Source: Bacteroidales bacterium UBA2287 (GTDB taxonomy: Bacteria; Bacteroidota; Bacteroidia; Bacteroidales; Tenuifilaceae). From it: a stretch of 41,615 bases of DNA. Location: positions 98,317 through 139,931 of the forward strand of contig DDWL01000039.1 in NCBI GenBank assembly GCA_002345675.1, in the 5' to 3' direction. The translations under genes were made by a program, and so were the position numbers. Positions 17,318 to 24,247 of this stretch are shown in pieces (the stretch's first letter is position 1; each line of letters begins with the position of its first letter). The notes under the pieces are model-generated. The model made no database searches, was not told the origin of the DNA, and saw only the letters and a program-made list of their open reading frames with translations.

Positions 17318-18124
17318 CTAACTAGCCTTCCTAACCATCTCCTTAAAATTACTCCATTGCTGTTCGCTTATAACTTCTCGAACGGTAATGGAGTAGTTCT
17401 TTGTAAACTCCATAACCGAAGCTGCGCGCTCCTTAGTATCGGGATGTGTACTTACCCAAGTTAAGTTTTTGGCAAAACTTGGCTCCCTTTCGGCTAATCG
17501 CTCAAAAAAGTTTGCCAAATGCTGTGGGTCAATTCCCGAATTCACTAAAATTTTCACTGCTGTTTCATCGGCTTCAACCTCCTGACTTCTATCGAAAGCC
17601 GATGAGGAAACCATTTTAACTGCCTCCTTAACTGTTTGTCCTCCACTGGAATTTCCCGAAATCATTGCCATAACAACTGTGAAACCCAGCTCCTTAATCA
17701 TTCTACTGGTTACATGGTTATGCTCAATATGAGCAAGTTCGTGTGCCATTATTCCAGCGAGCTCCTCGGGTGTTTCACAAAAATCGATAAGCCCCGAAAG
17801 TATTACCATGTTGCTTGCTGGTAGCGCAAAGGCATTTACATCGGAACTGTTTAAAAGATGAAGCTGCAAATCGTTACTAGCAAATGAAGTGCTATCGCAA
17901 ATTCGATTTTTAAAAACTACAAAAACCGAGTCGAGGTAAGGCTCTTCAATGGTTTCGGAATTAAGCTTAATGTAATTCAGCATTACATCGGCTAGCGCCT
18001 GCTCGTTTCGCTTACCAAGTTCTTTAAAGTTGTAGTAACTTGTAAATGGAATTTGGCTAAGCAAAAACCACATTCCAAAGAAAAGAAATAGCAATCCAGC
18101 CAGTTGGGAGAATAATTTACCCAT
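17318..18124 (-). CDS. M48-family zinc metalloprotease, membrane-anchored
   Basis: 268 aa. One N-terminal hydrophobic segment (about residues 5-27) anchors it; the rest should face the periplasm. The zinc motif HELAHIEHNH (HExxH) and the downstream glutamate in RSQEVEADETAV are those of M48 peptidases, as is the STHPDTKERAA motif near the C-terminus. Homologues such as BepA and LoiP act in envelope quality control; that role here is inference. Last gene of a four-gene minus-strand cluster with the three small membrane proteins upstream, 30 nt after the stop of the DUF4870-like gene. Confidence 0.88.
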   Translation of the reverse strand: MGKLFSQLAGLLFLFFGMWFLLSQIPFTSYYNFKELGKRNEQALADVMLNYIKLNSETIEEPYLDSVFVVFKNRICDSTSFASNDLQLHLLNSSDVNAFALPASNMVILSGLIDFCETPEELAGIMAHELAHIEHNHVTSRMIKELGFTVVMAMISGNSSGGQTVKEAVKMVSSSAFDRSQEVEADETAVKILVNSGIDPQHLANFFERLAEREPSFAKNLTWVSTHPDTKERAASVMEFTKNYSITVREVISEQQWSNFKEMVRKAS

Positions 18125-18154
18125 AATGTATTTTATGTTTTTAAAAGAAGAAAC

Positions 18155-18604
18155 CTACCTATTATAATGGATTGACCTACTAGTTGTTTCGGGAATTAGC
18201 AAATTTGTTAATGCTCCAAAAAACCACCATTCAACGTGCTTCCCCTTTCGGGTTTCGATTGCAGCATAAAGAGTTGCAAGAAATTCGCAAACGTTAAAAA
18301 CGAAAACGGTAATTAAATAGGCAATGTAAGCATTAGTAACTTCGCTGTTGCCAAAAATAATTGTAAGTGTCCAAATGGTTGCTGCGCTATTTATTGGCAA
18401 AACTGTCGTTTGCGACAGCAAAGCCTGCGTGCAGTGCCAGCGTACAAAGTAGGTCGACTTTCGGTTTCCTAGGAAAAAAATTAATGTTGCCACAAGGTTA
18501 ATAATTGGAAGTGGCAGCCCTGCCATTAAGGCTAATAGCGACATAACATAACTATTCGATGCCTTTTCGGCTTCCGAATCAGAGGGTTTTGTGGGGAGTT
18601 CCAT
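18155..18604 (-). CDS. DUF4870-like membrane protein
   Basis: 149 aa with about four hydrophobic segments. After a short polar N-terminus (PSDSEAEKASNSY), segments MSLLALMAGLPLPIINLVATLIFFL, a conserved-looking YFVRWHCTQALL, then two more helices. The pattern of a helix pair split by a H..QAL motif resembles the DUF4870/Tic20-like family, but this is a family resemblance only. Translationally coupled to the DUF2752 gene: stop and start share one base (TAATG at 18604). Confidence 0.6.
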   Translation of the reverse strand: MELPTKPSDSEAEKASNSYVMSLLALMAGLPLPIINLVATLIFFLGNRKSTYFVRWHCTQALLSQTTVLPINSAATIWTLTIIFGNSEVTNAYIAYLITVFVFNVCEFLATLYAAIETRKGKHVEWWFFGALTNLLIPETTSRSIHYNR

Positions 18605-19014
18605 TACTTATAAAGTATTCGGTAAATATTCCAAGCCCAAACGGCTAAAATTAAAAGGATGGCTATAGCTGCAACAATTCGTATTTTTAAAATCTTTTCG
18701 ACTCGAAAATAAAATTTGAGAAAACTGTTCTTTTTGAAAACTAAATCGAAAGTAACCCAAAGGGGAAATACAGTTATCATAACAGAGGCAACCGAAACAA
18801 GAGGATTAACAGCAAGAGCCTGAATAATATGCCCTTTAGCTGCCAACACTATGGCTTCGGTTGTTCCGCACGATGGACAAGGTATTCCTGTAATATTTCG
18901 AAATTGACAAACTGTAATTGAGTGTCTATTGAAATTGAATAAATTAAAAATTATCCAAGCGTACCCTGCTGTAGAAAGTAAAAGAATTATTGTGTATAGC
19001 TTTCCCTTCGACAT
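18604..19014 (-). CDS. DUF2752 membrane protein
   Basis: 136 aa, three to four membrane segments. The diagnostic segment ITGIPCPSCGTTEAIVLAAKG has the CPxCGxT(R/E)A cysteine pair of DUF2752. Function is unknown for the family. It starts immediately after the TM2 stop (TAAATG, no gap) and overlaps the next gene by one base, so all three small membrane proteins are probably made together. Confidence 0.8.
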   Translation of the reverse strand: MSKGKLYTIILLLSTAGYAWIIFNLFNFNRHSITVCQFRNITGIPCPSCGTTEAIVLAAKGHIIQALAVNPLVSVASVMITVFPLWVTFDLVFKKNSFLKFYFRVEKILKIRIVAAIAILLILAVWAWNIYRILYK

Positions 19015-19356
19015 TTACATCATTAATGCCAGTTGCATACTATTAAAGTTAACCTCGCGCGTGCGACCCATAATAAGAAACAAATCAACTATATACCAAA
19101 TCCAGAAACCTCCACAAGTAAGAAGTTTAGCAATACCTAATCCAACATCTCCAATAATAAACCTATCGATACCAAAACCACCAACAAGTATTGAAATTAC
19201 AAGAATCATTGTAGGATCCTTTAGGTTTAAGCTGTGTAGCACAACATATTTTGAATCGTCCATAGCCAGTAGTTTTTCCCTTAAGTAGGGAATGTGTTGG
19301 CTTTCGAAATACTTTGCATTTGTAAGCAAATACATGTCAACTTTTTGAGCTTCCAT
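19015..19356 (-). CDS. TM2-domain protein
   Basis: 113 aa. A polar N-terminal part (1-48) precedes two membrane helices linked by a short polar turn containing GGFGIDRFIIGDVGLGIAKL and GGFWIWYIVDLFLIMGRTRE, the classical TM2 domain. First gene of the minus-strand cluster TM2 - DUF2752 - DUF4870-like - M48. A TATATTTG (-7-like) reads toward it at 19441-19434, without a clear -33 box. Confidence 0.85.
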   Translation of the reverse strand: MEAQKVDMYLLTNAKYFESQHIPYLREKLLAMDDSKYVVLHSLNLKDPTMILVISILVGGFGIDRFIIGDVGLGIAKLLTCGGFWIWYIVDLFLIMGRTREVNFNSMQLALMM

Positions 19357-19522
19357 AGTGGTAATTAAATTAGAGTTAGTAAACTTGGTAATAGGTTTTT
19401 AAATTCTAAACTATTTTATTTTTCATTTAGAATCAAATATACTGTTTTTTCGAACTTGTTAAAATGTTAGCCAGTATATTTTCGAAACCCAATGTTTTAG
19501 CATAATAATTACAATATTCTAT

Positions 19523-19551
19523 TGCCAACAGAATCGTTTTTTATATCTTCG
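19523..19551 (+). promoter_or_regulatory. Probable Bacteroidetes-type promoter for the nucleoside phosphorylase operon
   Basis: TTG at 19523 and TATCTTCG at 19544 (consensus TAnnTTTG, one mismatch) are 18 nt apart. Transcription would start near 19557, giving a leader of about 20 nt. Confidence 0.45.
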
Positions 19552-19576
19552 CTGTTTCATTCTAAACTCAAAATTT

Positions 19577-20449
19577 ATGAGACGCATTGAATCTTCCGAA
19601 TTGATAATCAACACCGATGGTAGTATTTTTCACTTACACCTTAAACCAGAGCAACTTGCCGACACGGTAATTCTTGTAGGCGACCCTGGTAGAGTTGATA
19701 TGATAAGTTCATTTTTTTCGAAGGTTGAATGCTCCGTTGAGAACCGAGAGTTTAAAACATCAACCGGTGAGTTTAACGGTAAGCGTATAAGCGTTGTTTC
19801 AACAGGAATTGGCACCGACAACATCGACATTGTTGTAAATGAACTCGATGCACTTGCAAATATCGACCTAAAGGAACGGGTTGAAAAGGACGTAAAAAAG
19901 CAACTCACGCTTGTTCGCCTTGGAACCAGTGGCGCACTTCAGGCCGATATACCTGTCGACAGCCTCGTGCTTACCGAGATAGCCATTGGGTTCGATGGTC
20001 TTTTAAATTTTTATGCTAATCGCGACAAGGTAAGCGACCTTTCGATGGAAGCAGCCTTTTTGCACCATACACAATGGAATTCGCAATGCGCAAAGCCATA
20101 CTTTGTTCACTCGTCGCCCGAGTTAGTAAAGCTATTCTCCGATTTCACTATTAGTGGTGTAACCATTTCGGCGCCTGGCTTTTATGCGCCTCAAGGTCGA
20201 ATTCTTAGGCTTCCACTTGCCGACAACAACTTAAACGATAAAATTGAGAGTTTCCGTTACGCAAATCGAAAAATTACCAATTTCGAAATGGAAAGTTCTG
20301 CGATTAATGGACTATCGCTTTTACTTGGTCACAAGTCGACAACCATTTGTGCAATTATTGCAAATAGGGTAACAAAAACTGCTTCGCCCGACTATAAACC
20401 TACTGTTAAAAGGCTTGTTGAAAAAACGCTGATGAAACTAACCGAATAG
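19577..20449 (+). CDS. Nucleoside phosphorylase, uridine phosphorylase-like
   Basis: 290-aa cytosolic enzyme that splits a nucleoside with phosphate. Family landmarks in order: LHLKPEQLADTVILVGDPGRV (phosphate-binding GDPxR), NREFKTSTGEFNGKRISVVSTGIGTDN, VRLGTSGALQ, and FEMESSAINGLS, whose EMES holds the ribose-binding glutamate. Closest to the uridine phosphorylase branch; purine specificity cannot be ruled out without alignment. Followed by the SirB1-like gene after 15 nt, probably one transcript. Confidence 0.85.
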   Translation: MRRIESSELIINTDGSIFHLHLKPEQLADTVILVGDPGRVDMISSFFSKVECSVENREFKTSTGEFNGKRISVVSTGIGTDNIDIVVNELDALANIDLKERVEKDVKKQLTLVRLGTSGALQADIPVDSLVLTEIAIGFDGLLNFYANRDKVSDLSMEAAFLHHTQWNSQCAKPYFVHSSPELVKLFSDFTISGVTISAPGFYAPQGRILRLPLADNNLNDKIESFRYANRKITNFEMESSAINGLSLLLGHKSTTICAIIANRVTKTASPDYKPTVKRLVEKTLMKLTE

Positions 20450-20464
20450 CCCTCAATTATTTCG

Positions 20465-21346
20465 ATGACCTCAAAGGAACTTAAAGCGCTTATCGTACTT
20501 CTCGAAGACCCCGATAATGAGGTCTTTAAAGTGGTGTCGGATAGAATTATTGTTCAGGGGCCAAAAATTGTTTCGAAACTCGAAAAATCGTGGGAAGAGT
20601 GCGACAACGAGCTAATGCAGGAGCGAATTGAGAACCTAATTCATACCATTCAGCTGCAAAGCACAAAAACAAACCTTATAAAATGGGTTGAAAATGGTTC
20701 TCAGAATCTACTCGAGGGTGCTTACTTGGTTGCGTCGTACCAGTACCCCGATTTGGACTTAGGCCAAATTGAAAAAGCCATTGAGACAATAAAAAATGCC
20801 ATTTGGCAAGAGTTTAACCAAACGCTTACTCCGCTCGAAAAGGTTAAAACCCTAAACCATATTATTTACGGTATAAATAACTTCTCGGGAAACACAACCG
20901 ACTTCTTCTCGCCCGATAATCACTTTATAAATAGGGTTTTAGAAAACAAGAAGGGTGGTCCAGTTTCTCTTGCAATTATATACTCGTGCGTTGCACAAAA
21001 GTTAGGGCTTCCCATTTACTGCGTGAGCCTTCCTCGCAATTTTATTTTAGCCTACGTCGATCGATATACAAGTTCAAAGGAAGTAGAAAAAACCAATGGG
21101 AATATTCTCTTTTATATTAATCCGTTTAATTCAGGAAAGGTAATCGGAATTAGGGAAATTGAGAATTACCTTGAGCAGCATAATGTTGAGCATAAAGTCG
21201 AATACTTTCAGCCTTGCTCCAACCGAACCACCATTTCGCAGCTTATTGCCAGTTTAATGATTGCTTTTCAGAAAATTAGTCAGCCCCAAAAAGTATCGGA
21301 CTTGCAGGAGTTTTTAAACATTACCAACGAGCAAAGAGCAAGCTAA
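20465..21346 (+). CDS. SirB1 / transglutaminase-like domain protein
   Basis: 293 aa, cytosolic. The N-terminal third is helical and repeat-like (ALIVLLEDPDNEVFKVVSDRII resembles a HEAT-like pair). The middle part has the SirB1/transglutaminase-like core: FFSPDNHFINRVLENKKGG followed by PVSLAIIYSCVAQKLGLPIYC and VSLPRNFILAYVD. The usual Cys-His-Asp transglutaminase triad is not obvious, as in most SirB1 proteins, so catalysis is doubtful. Exact function unknown. Its last four bases overlap the end of the convergent BFD-like gene. Confidence 0.75.
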   Translation: MTSKELKALIVLLEDPDNEVFKVVSDRIIVQGPKIVSKLEKSWEECDNELMQERIENLIHTIQLQSTKTNLIKWVENGSQNLLEGAYLVASYQYPDLDLGQIEKAIETIKNAIWQEFNQTLTPLEKVKTLNHIIYGINNFSGNTTDFFSPDNHFINRVLENKKGGPVSLAIIYSCVAQKLGLPIYCVSLPRNFILAYVDRYTSSKEVEKTNGNILFYINPFNSGKVIGIREIENYLEQHNVEHKVEYFQPCSNRTTISQLIASLMIAFQKISQPQKVSDLQEFLNITNEQRAS

Positions 21347-21564
21347 AAGGGTATTTGCAGCTGCTTATCGTCACTATTTTTCCTTCGTAATTCCTGCATT
21401 AAAACTTCTAAAACCTTTGGCTTACAACGCCCACAGCCTGTTGAAGCCCCTGTAATATTTTGAATATCGATTATAGTTTGGCAACCTCCAGTACGAATCG
21501 ATTTAATAATTTCGCTCCGCGAAACCGATTTGCACTCGCAAATATTTATAAAATGATTTTTCAT
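21343..21564 (-). CDS. BFD-like [2Fe-2S]-binding protein
   Basis: 73 aa. Four cysteines in the bacterioferritin-associated-ferredoxin pattern: ICEC near the start and GCGRCKP about 34 residues later, with SRSEIIKSIRTGGC between. Small helical Fe-S domain, likely an electron carrier or a free-standing version of the Fer2_BFD domain. An in-frame ATG at 21600 would add 12 residues; I chose 21564 because known BFD domains begin a few residues before the first CxC. Convergent with the SirB1-like gene. Confidence 0.75.
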   Translation of the reverse strand: MKNHFINICECKSVSRSEIIKSIRTGGCQTIIDIQNITGASTGCGRCKPKVLEVLMQELRRKNSDDKQLQIPF

Positions 21565-21716
21565 TTCAACGGCTGTAGTGGGTAAATAAAGGTGGAGCAC
21601 GTATAAGGTTTTTGTACCTAAACAAAAACAATCGATAAGTCGAAAAAGTTTAGAAGGCTAATATGAAACCGCATTAACTTTCTTCGCCCCTTGTTGTAAC
21701 CTGTAGTTAGTTTTCG

Positions 21717-22373
21717 TCAATCAATTGTTTTTCTGTATTTTGAAATGGTTTCTTCAACGTGATTTAATTCAACAATCCACACCAATAAATCCTTATTTAG
21801 CCACTCAATCCCTTGAATAATCTCGTCCTTATATGAATTCAAAACATTTAAATTCCAAGTAATTGCTTCGTGGTGAAAAATTCTATTTCTTAATTTTCTT
21901 ATTCCATTAAATTTGGAACTCATCACCTTTCTTTTTCTGATATTCTTCGGGCAATTTGGAAATGCTAATCTTAAGTTTTTCCATAAAGTCATTTCAAATT
22001 TCGTGTCAAACAATGATGTCCAAAACCCAAATGATAGTTCTGAAACCATTCTTCCTGGTGTTATTTCTTTTTTCTCAGAGTAGATATTTGTTCTTGCCTG
22101 TGATATTCTGTCAATTTGAAATCTAGTCGCGATTTTTACAAAATCCTTATTATCATACCATTCTTTATCGTCAAATCTTTTCGTCAACTGATAATCAATG
22201 GAATTTCTTAACCCAATCTCTAATACAGCGAGTAAAGGATAATAAGATTCAGATATAAGAATGTTGCTTTTATAATGAGCAACTGCTTTTGAAAGGTCAT
22301 TCTTATGATAATTCAAGTAAGGTTCAAGCCTTTCTTTCGAAATTACTCTTTCAACTATTGCATTGTTGTCCAT
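21717..22373 (-). CDS. Abi-like protein (Abi_2 / HEPN type)
   Basis: 218-aa soluble helical protein. The segment YYPLLAVLEIGLRNSIDYQL and the C-terminal KLRNRIFHHEAI match the Abi_2 (AbiD/AbiF-like) family; RNRIFH is an Rx4H motif, as in HEPN ribonucleases. Abi proteins are linked to abortive phage defence; that role is knowledge of the family, not shown here. It is AT-rich and isolated between housekeeping genes, suggesting a mobile defence gene. Its first codons overlap the promoter of a candidate divergent small RNA (22394-22450). Confidence 0.8.
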   Translation of the reverse strand: MDNNAIVERVISKERLEPYLNYHKNDLSKAVAHYKSNILISESYYPLLAVLEIGLRNSIDYQLTKRFDDKEWYDNKDFVKIATRFQIDRISQARTNIYSEKKEITPGRMVSELSFGFWTSLFDTKFEMTLWKNLRLAFPNCPKNIRKRKVMSSKFNGIRKLRNRIFHHEAITWNLNVLNSYKDEIIQGIEWLNKDLLVWIVELNHVEETISKYRKTID

Positions 22374-22389
22374 AAATGCATTATCTTTG
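22358..22389 (+). promoter_or_regulatory. Promoter for candidate small RNA, divergent from the Abi gene
   Basis: TTG at 22358-22360, 21-nt spacer, then TATCTTTG (22382-22389), a perfect TAnnTTTG -7 box. It lies over the start of the minus-strand Abi gene and reads away from it. Confidence 0.5.
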
Positions 22390-22393
22390 CATT

Positions 22394-22450
22394 GTAGTCC
22401 CGGTGATTCCTCTCCCAGTTTTTATGCTGGTGATGAAGCCGGGTTTTTTG
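22394..22450 (+). ncRNA. Candidate ~57-nt small RNA with intrinsic terminator
   Basis: No open frame. Begins about 5 nt after the perfect -7 box. The RNA would fold with an outer CCCGG (22399-22403) / CCGGG (22439-22443) stem, an inner CCAG (22415-22418) / CTGG (22427-22430) hairpin, and internal loops that both contain UGAU. Six T follow at 22444-22449. Not recognised as any known family. The rest of 22451-22680 holds no gene that I can see. Confidence 0.4.
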
Positions 22451-22682
22451 TTTTATATAGTCAAAGATAATCTTTTCTTTTCAATTTCATTAGTCTGTTT
22501 TATCTTTCATTTCGCAATATAGAGACATTGCAGACGTGTCGTAACAAGGGCTATAACACACAAAGAGAAGGTGCAAATTTAGGAATAAATGATTCGTAAT
22601 GCATTTTAAATAACTAGTACCTTAAGTTTTAACTTCAAAAAACGCAATTGTTTAAAAGAGAAAGAGTAAAAAACAAAAAAAC

Positions 22683-22713
22683 TTTGCTGATTAAAAGAAT
22701 AATACTAATTTTG
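22683..22713 (+). promoter_or_regulatory. Promoter of rpsF-rpsR-rplI
   Basis: TTTG (22683-22686), 19-nt spacer, TAATTTTG (22706-22713): exact match to the Bacteroidetes primary sigma consensus. Leader of about 30 nt before the rpsF ATG. Confidence 0.8.
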
Positions 22714-22750
22714 CGGGCTCAATTATTAATAACTAAACATTAATTAATCT

Positions 22751-23107
22751 ATGCTAAACCAGTACGAAACCGTTTTCATTACAACTCCCGTTTTGTCTGA
22801 GGCCCAGATGAAGGAAGCGGTTATCAAGTTCAAAGGCATTATTACCGACAATGGCGGTGAAATAGTGCACGAAGAGAACTGGGGACTAAGAAAGTTGGCC
22901 TACCCCATTCAAAAGAAATCGACAGGGTTTTACTACCTAGTTGAGTTTAAAGCTCCAGGAGCTCTGATTGAAAAACTCGAAATCGAGTACCGTCGCGACG
23001 AGCGCGTTATCAGATTCCTTACATTCAGAATGGACAAGTACTCTGTTGAGTACGCCCAAAAGAAACGCAGCAATAAGGTTGAACAAAAACAACAGGAGGC
23101 GAAATAA
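22751..23107 (+). CDS. rpsF: 30S ribosomal protein bS6
   Basis: 118 aa. Typical bS6: N-terminal LNQYETVFITTPVLSEAQ, the central IVHEENWGLRKLAYPIQKKSTGFYYLVEF and the acidic/basic tail. Binds bS18 and helix 22-23 of 16S rRNA on the platform. First gene of rpsF-rpsR-rplI; its own start lacks a Shine-Dalgarno sequence, while those of the two following genes are perfect. Overlaps rpsR by one base (TAATG). Confidence 0.97.
   Translation: MLNQYETVFITTPVLSEAQMKEAVIKFKGIITDNGGEIVHEENWGLRKLAYPIQKKSTGFYYLVEFKAPGALIEKLEIEYRRDERVIRFLTFRMDKYSVEYAQKKRSNKVEQKQQEAK
23094..23099 (+). promoter_or_regulatory. Perfect Shine-Dalgarno AGGAGG for rpsR
   Basis: AGGAGG inside the end of rpsF, 7 nt before the rpsR ATG. 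Unusual because most Bacteroidetes genes, including rpsF here, lack such a site. Confidence 0.8.
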
Positions 23108-23373
23108 TGAGCAATCCAAGCGAAATCAGATACCTTACCCCCCCAACTGTTGAGGTTAAGAAGAAAAAGTACTGCCGGTTCAAAAAGAACAAAATAAGGT
23201 ACATTGACTACAAAGACGCTGAGTTTCTTAAAAAATTCCTTAACGAGCAGGGTCGTATTCTTCCCCGCCGCTTAACAGGAACTTCGTTAAAATATCAGCG
23301 CAAGGTGGCTACCGCAGTTAAAAGAGCTCGCCATTTAGCCCTACTGCCATTTGTTACCGATTTGATGAAATAA
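23107..23373 (+). CDS. rpsR: 30S ribosomal protein bS18
   Basis: 88 aa. Typical bS18: KKYCRFKKNKIRYIDYKDAEFLKKFL and GRILPRRLTGTSLKYQRKVATA. Partner of bS6 on the small-subunit platform, close to the 3' end of 16S rRNA. In Bacteroidetes, bS18, bS6 and bS21 are reported to hold the anti-Shine-Dalgarno sequence, which makes the perfect AGGAGG in front of this gene notable. Confidence 0.97.
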   Translation: MSNPSEIRYLTPPTVEVKKKKYCRFKKNKIRYIDYKDAEFLKKFLNEQGRILPRRLTGTSLKYQRKVATAVKRARHLALLPFVTDLMK

Positions 23374-23378
23374 TTAAC

Positions 23379-23384
23379 AGGAGG
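23379..23384 (+). promoter_or_regulatory. Perfect Shine-Dalgarno AGGAGG for rplI
   Basis: AGGAGG with the same 7-nt spacer to the ATG as in front of rpsR. Confidence 0.8.
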
Positions 23385-23391
23385 ACTTGCA

Positions 23392-23838
23392 ATGGAAATA
23401 ATTCTTAAACAAGATATGGCAAACCTCGGTAATAAGGACGAAGTGGTAACCGTTAAAAACGGTTATGGCCGCAACTACCTTATTCCTAATGGTTACGCAA
23501 CAACTGCTACCGAGTCGGCAAAAAAAGTTTTAGCCGAAAACATTAAGCAGAGAGCTCACAAAGAAGCTAAAGTTAAAGCTGACGCTGAAGTTATTGCCAA
23601 AAAACTTCAAGGTATTAAGCTTACCATTGGTGCTAAAACTAGCACAACAGGTAAGATTTTTGGATCGGTTAACACCATCCAAATTGCTGAAGCCCTTGTT
23701 GCTAAAGGTTTTGATATTGATCGTAAGCTTATTAGTATTGCCGACGATCACATTAAAGAAATTGGAAACTATACATTAGAAATTAAACTTCACCGCGAAG
23801 TGAAGGTTAATATCGACTTCGAAGTGGTTTCGGAATAA
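23392..23838 (+). CDS. rplI: 50S ribosomal protein bL9
   Basis: 148 aa. N-terminal domain MEIILKQDMANLGNKDEVV with VKNGYGRNYLIPNGYA, a long connecting helix, and the C-terminal domain (GKIFGSVNTIQIAEAL). Binds 23S rRNA at the L1 stalk base. Last gene of the operon, followed by two terminators. Confidence 0.97.
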   Translation: MEIILKQDMANLGNKDEVVTVKNGYGRNYLIPNGYATTATESAKKVLAENIKQRAHKEAKVKADAEVIAKKLQGIKLTIGAKTSTTGKIFGSVNTIQIAEALVAKGFDIDRKLISIADDHIKEIGNYTLEIKLHREVKVNIDFEVVSE

Positions 23839-23859
23839 TCTTTAATCGATTGAATAAGA

Positions 23860-23890
23860 AAAAGCTCCGATTCGTCGGAGCTTTTCTATT
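23860..23890 (+). terminator. Intrinsic terminator of the rpsF operon
   Basis: AAAAGCTCCGA - TTCG - TCGGAGCTTTT: 11-bp perfect stem with a TTCG tetraloop followed by a T-rich end. Confidence 0.88.
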
Positions 23891-23894
23891 TTAA

Positions 23895-23931
23895 AAAAAG
23901 CCCCCAAAGTAAAAAACTTCGGGGGCTTTTT
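23895..23931. terminator. Second, bidirectional terminator
   Basis: AAAAAGCCCCC / GGGGGCTTTTT with an inner AAGT/ACTT pairing. T-runs on both strands serve rplI (+) and the biotin carrier gene (-). Confidence 0.85.
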
Positions 23932-23949
23932 AATATCTCAGGGGGCTAT

Positions 23950-24183
23950 CTAATCTAAAACCACCATTACAAAACCTTTTACTACTCTTTCGCCGGTTTT
24001 TACATTAACCTCCTTAACAGTTGTATTCATTGGCGCTAAAATTCTGTTGTGCATTTTCATTGCATCTAATACAACAAGAATTTCACCTTGCTTTACCTGC
24101 TGTCCTACTTTAACTTTTACATCAACGATTGTTCCAGGTATAAAGGCAGTTAGCTGTTTATTATCAAGTCTGTTTAATGACAT
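23950..24183 (-). CDS. Biotin carboxyl carrier protein
   Basis: 77-aa biotinyl domain. AMKM (in VVLDAMKMHNRI) carries the lysine that is biotinylated; IPGTIVDVKVKVGQQVKQGE and NVKTGERVVKG are the flanking hammerhead strands. It should carry CO2 for the carboxyltransferase encoded just upstream. The frame stays open to an ATG at 24291, which would overlap the carboxyltransferase gene by 44 nt and add 36 residues; I chose the ATG at 24183 (MSLNRLDNKQ), which begins just before the domain. The longer form cannot be excluded. Confidence 0.8.
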   Translation of the reverse strand: MSLNRLDNKQLTAFIPGTIVDVKVKVGQQVKQGEILVVLDAMKMHNRILAPMNTTVKEVNVKTGERVVKGFVMVVLD

Positions 24184-24247
24184 ATTGCTCTTTATTTTTG
24201 AAGATTCGTTATTCTTAATCACTTTACTTAAATACGCCCATTCATTT

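Noticed and set aside
22537..22552. TCGTAACAAGG resembles the 3' end of 16S rRNA
   Set aside because: Only 11 bases match; the conserved sequence on both sides is missing. Chance match.
22694..22750. Ribosomal-protein leader structure before rpsF
   Set aside because: The leader is only about 30 nt and AT-rich, with no bS6:bS18-binding hairpin visible.
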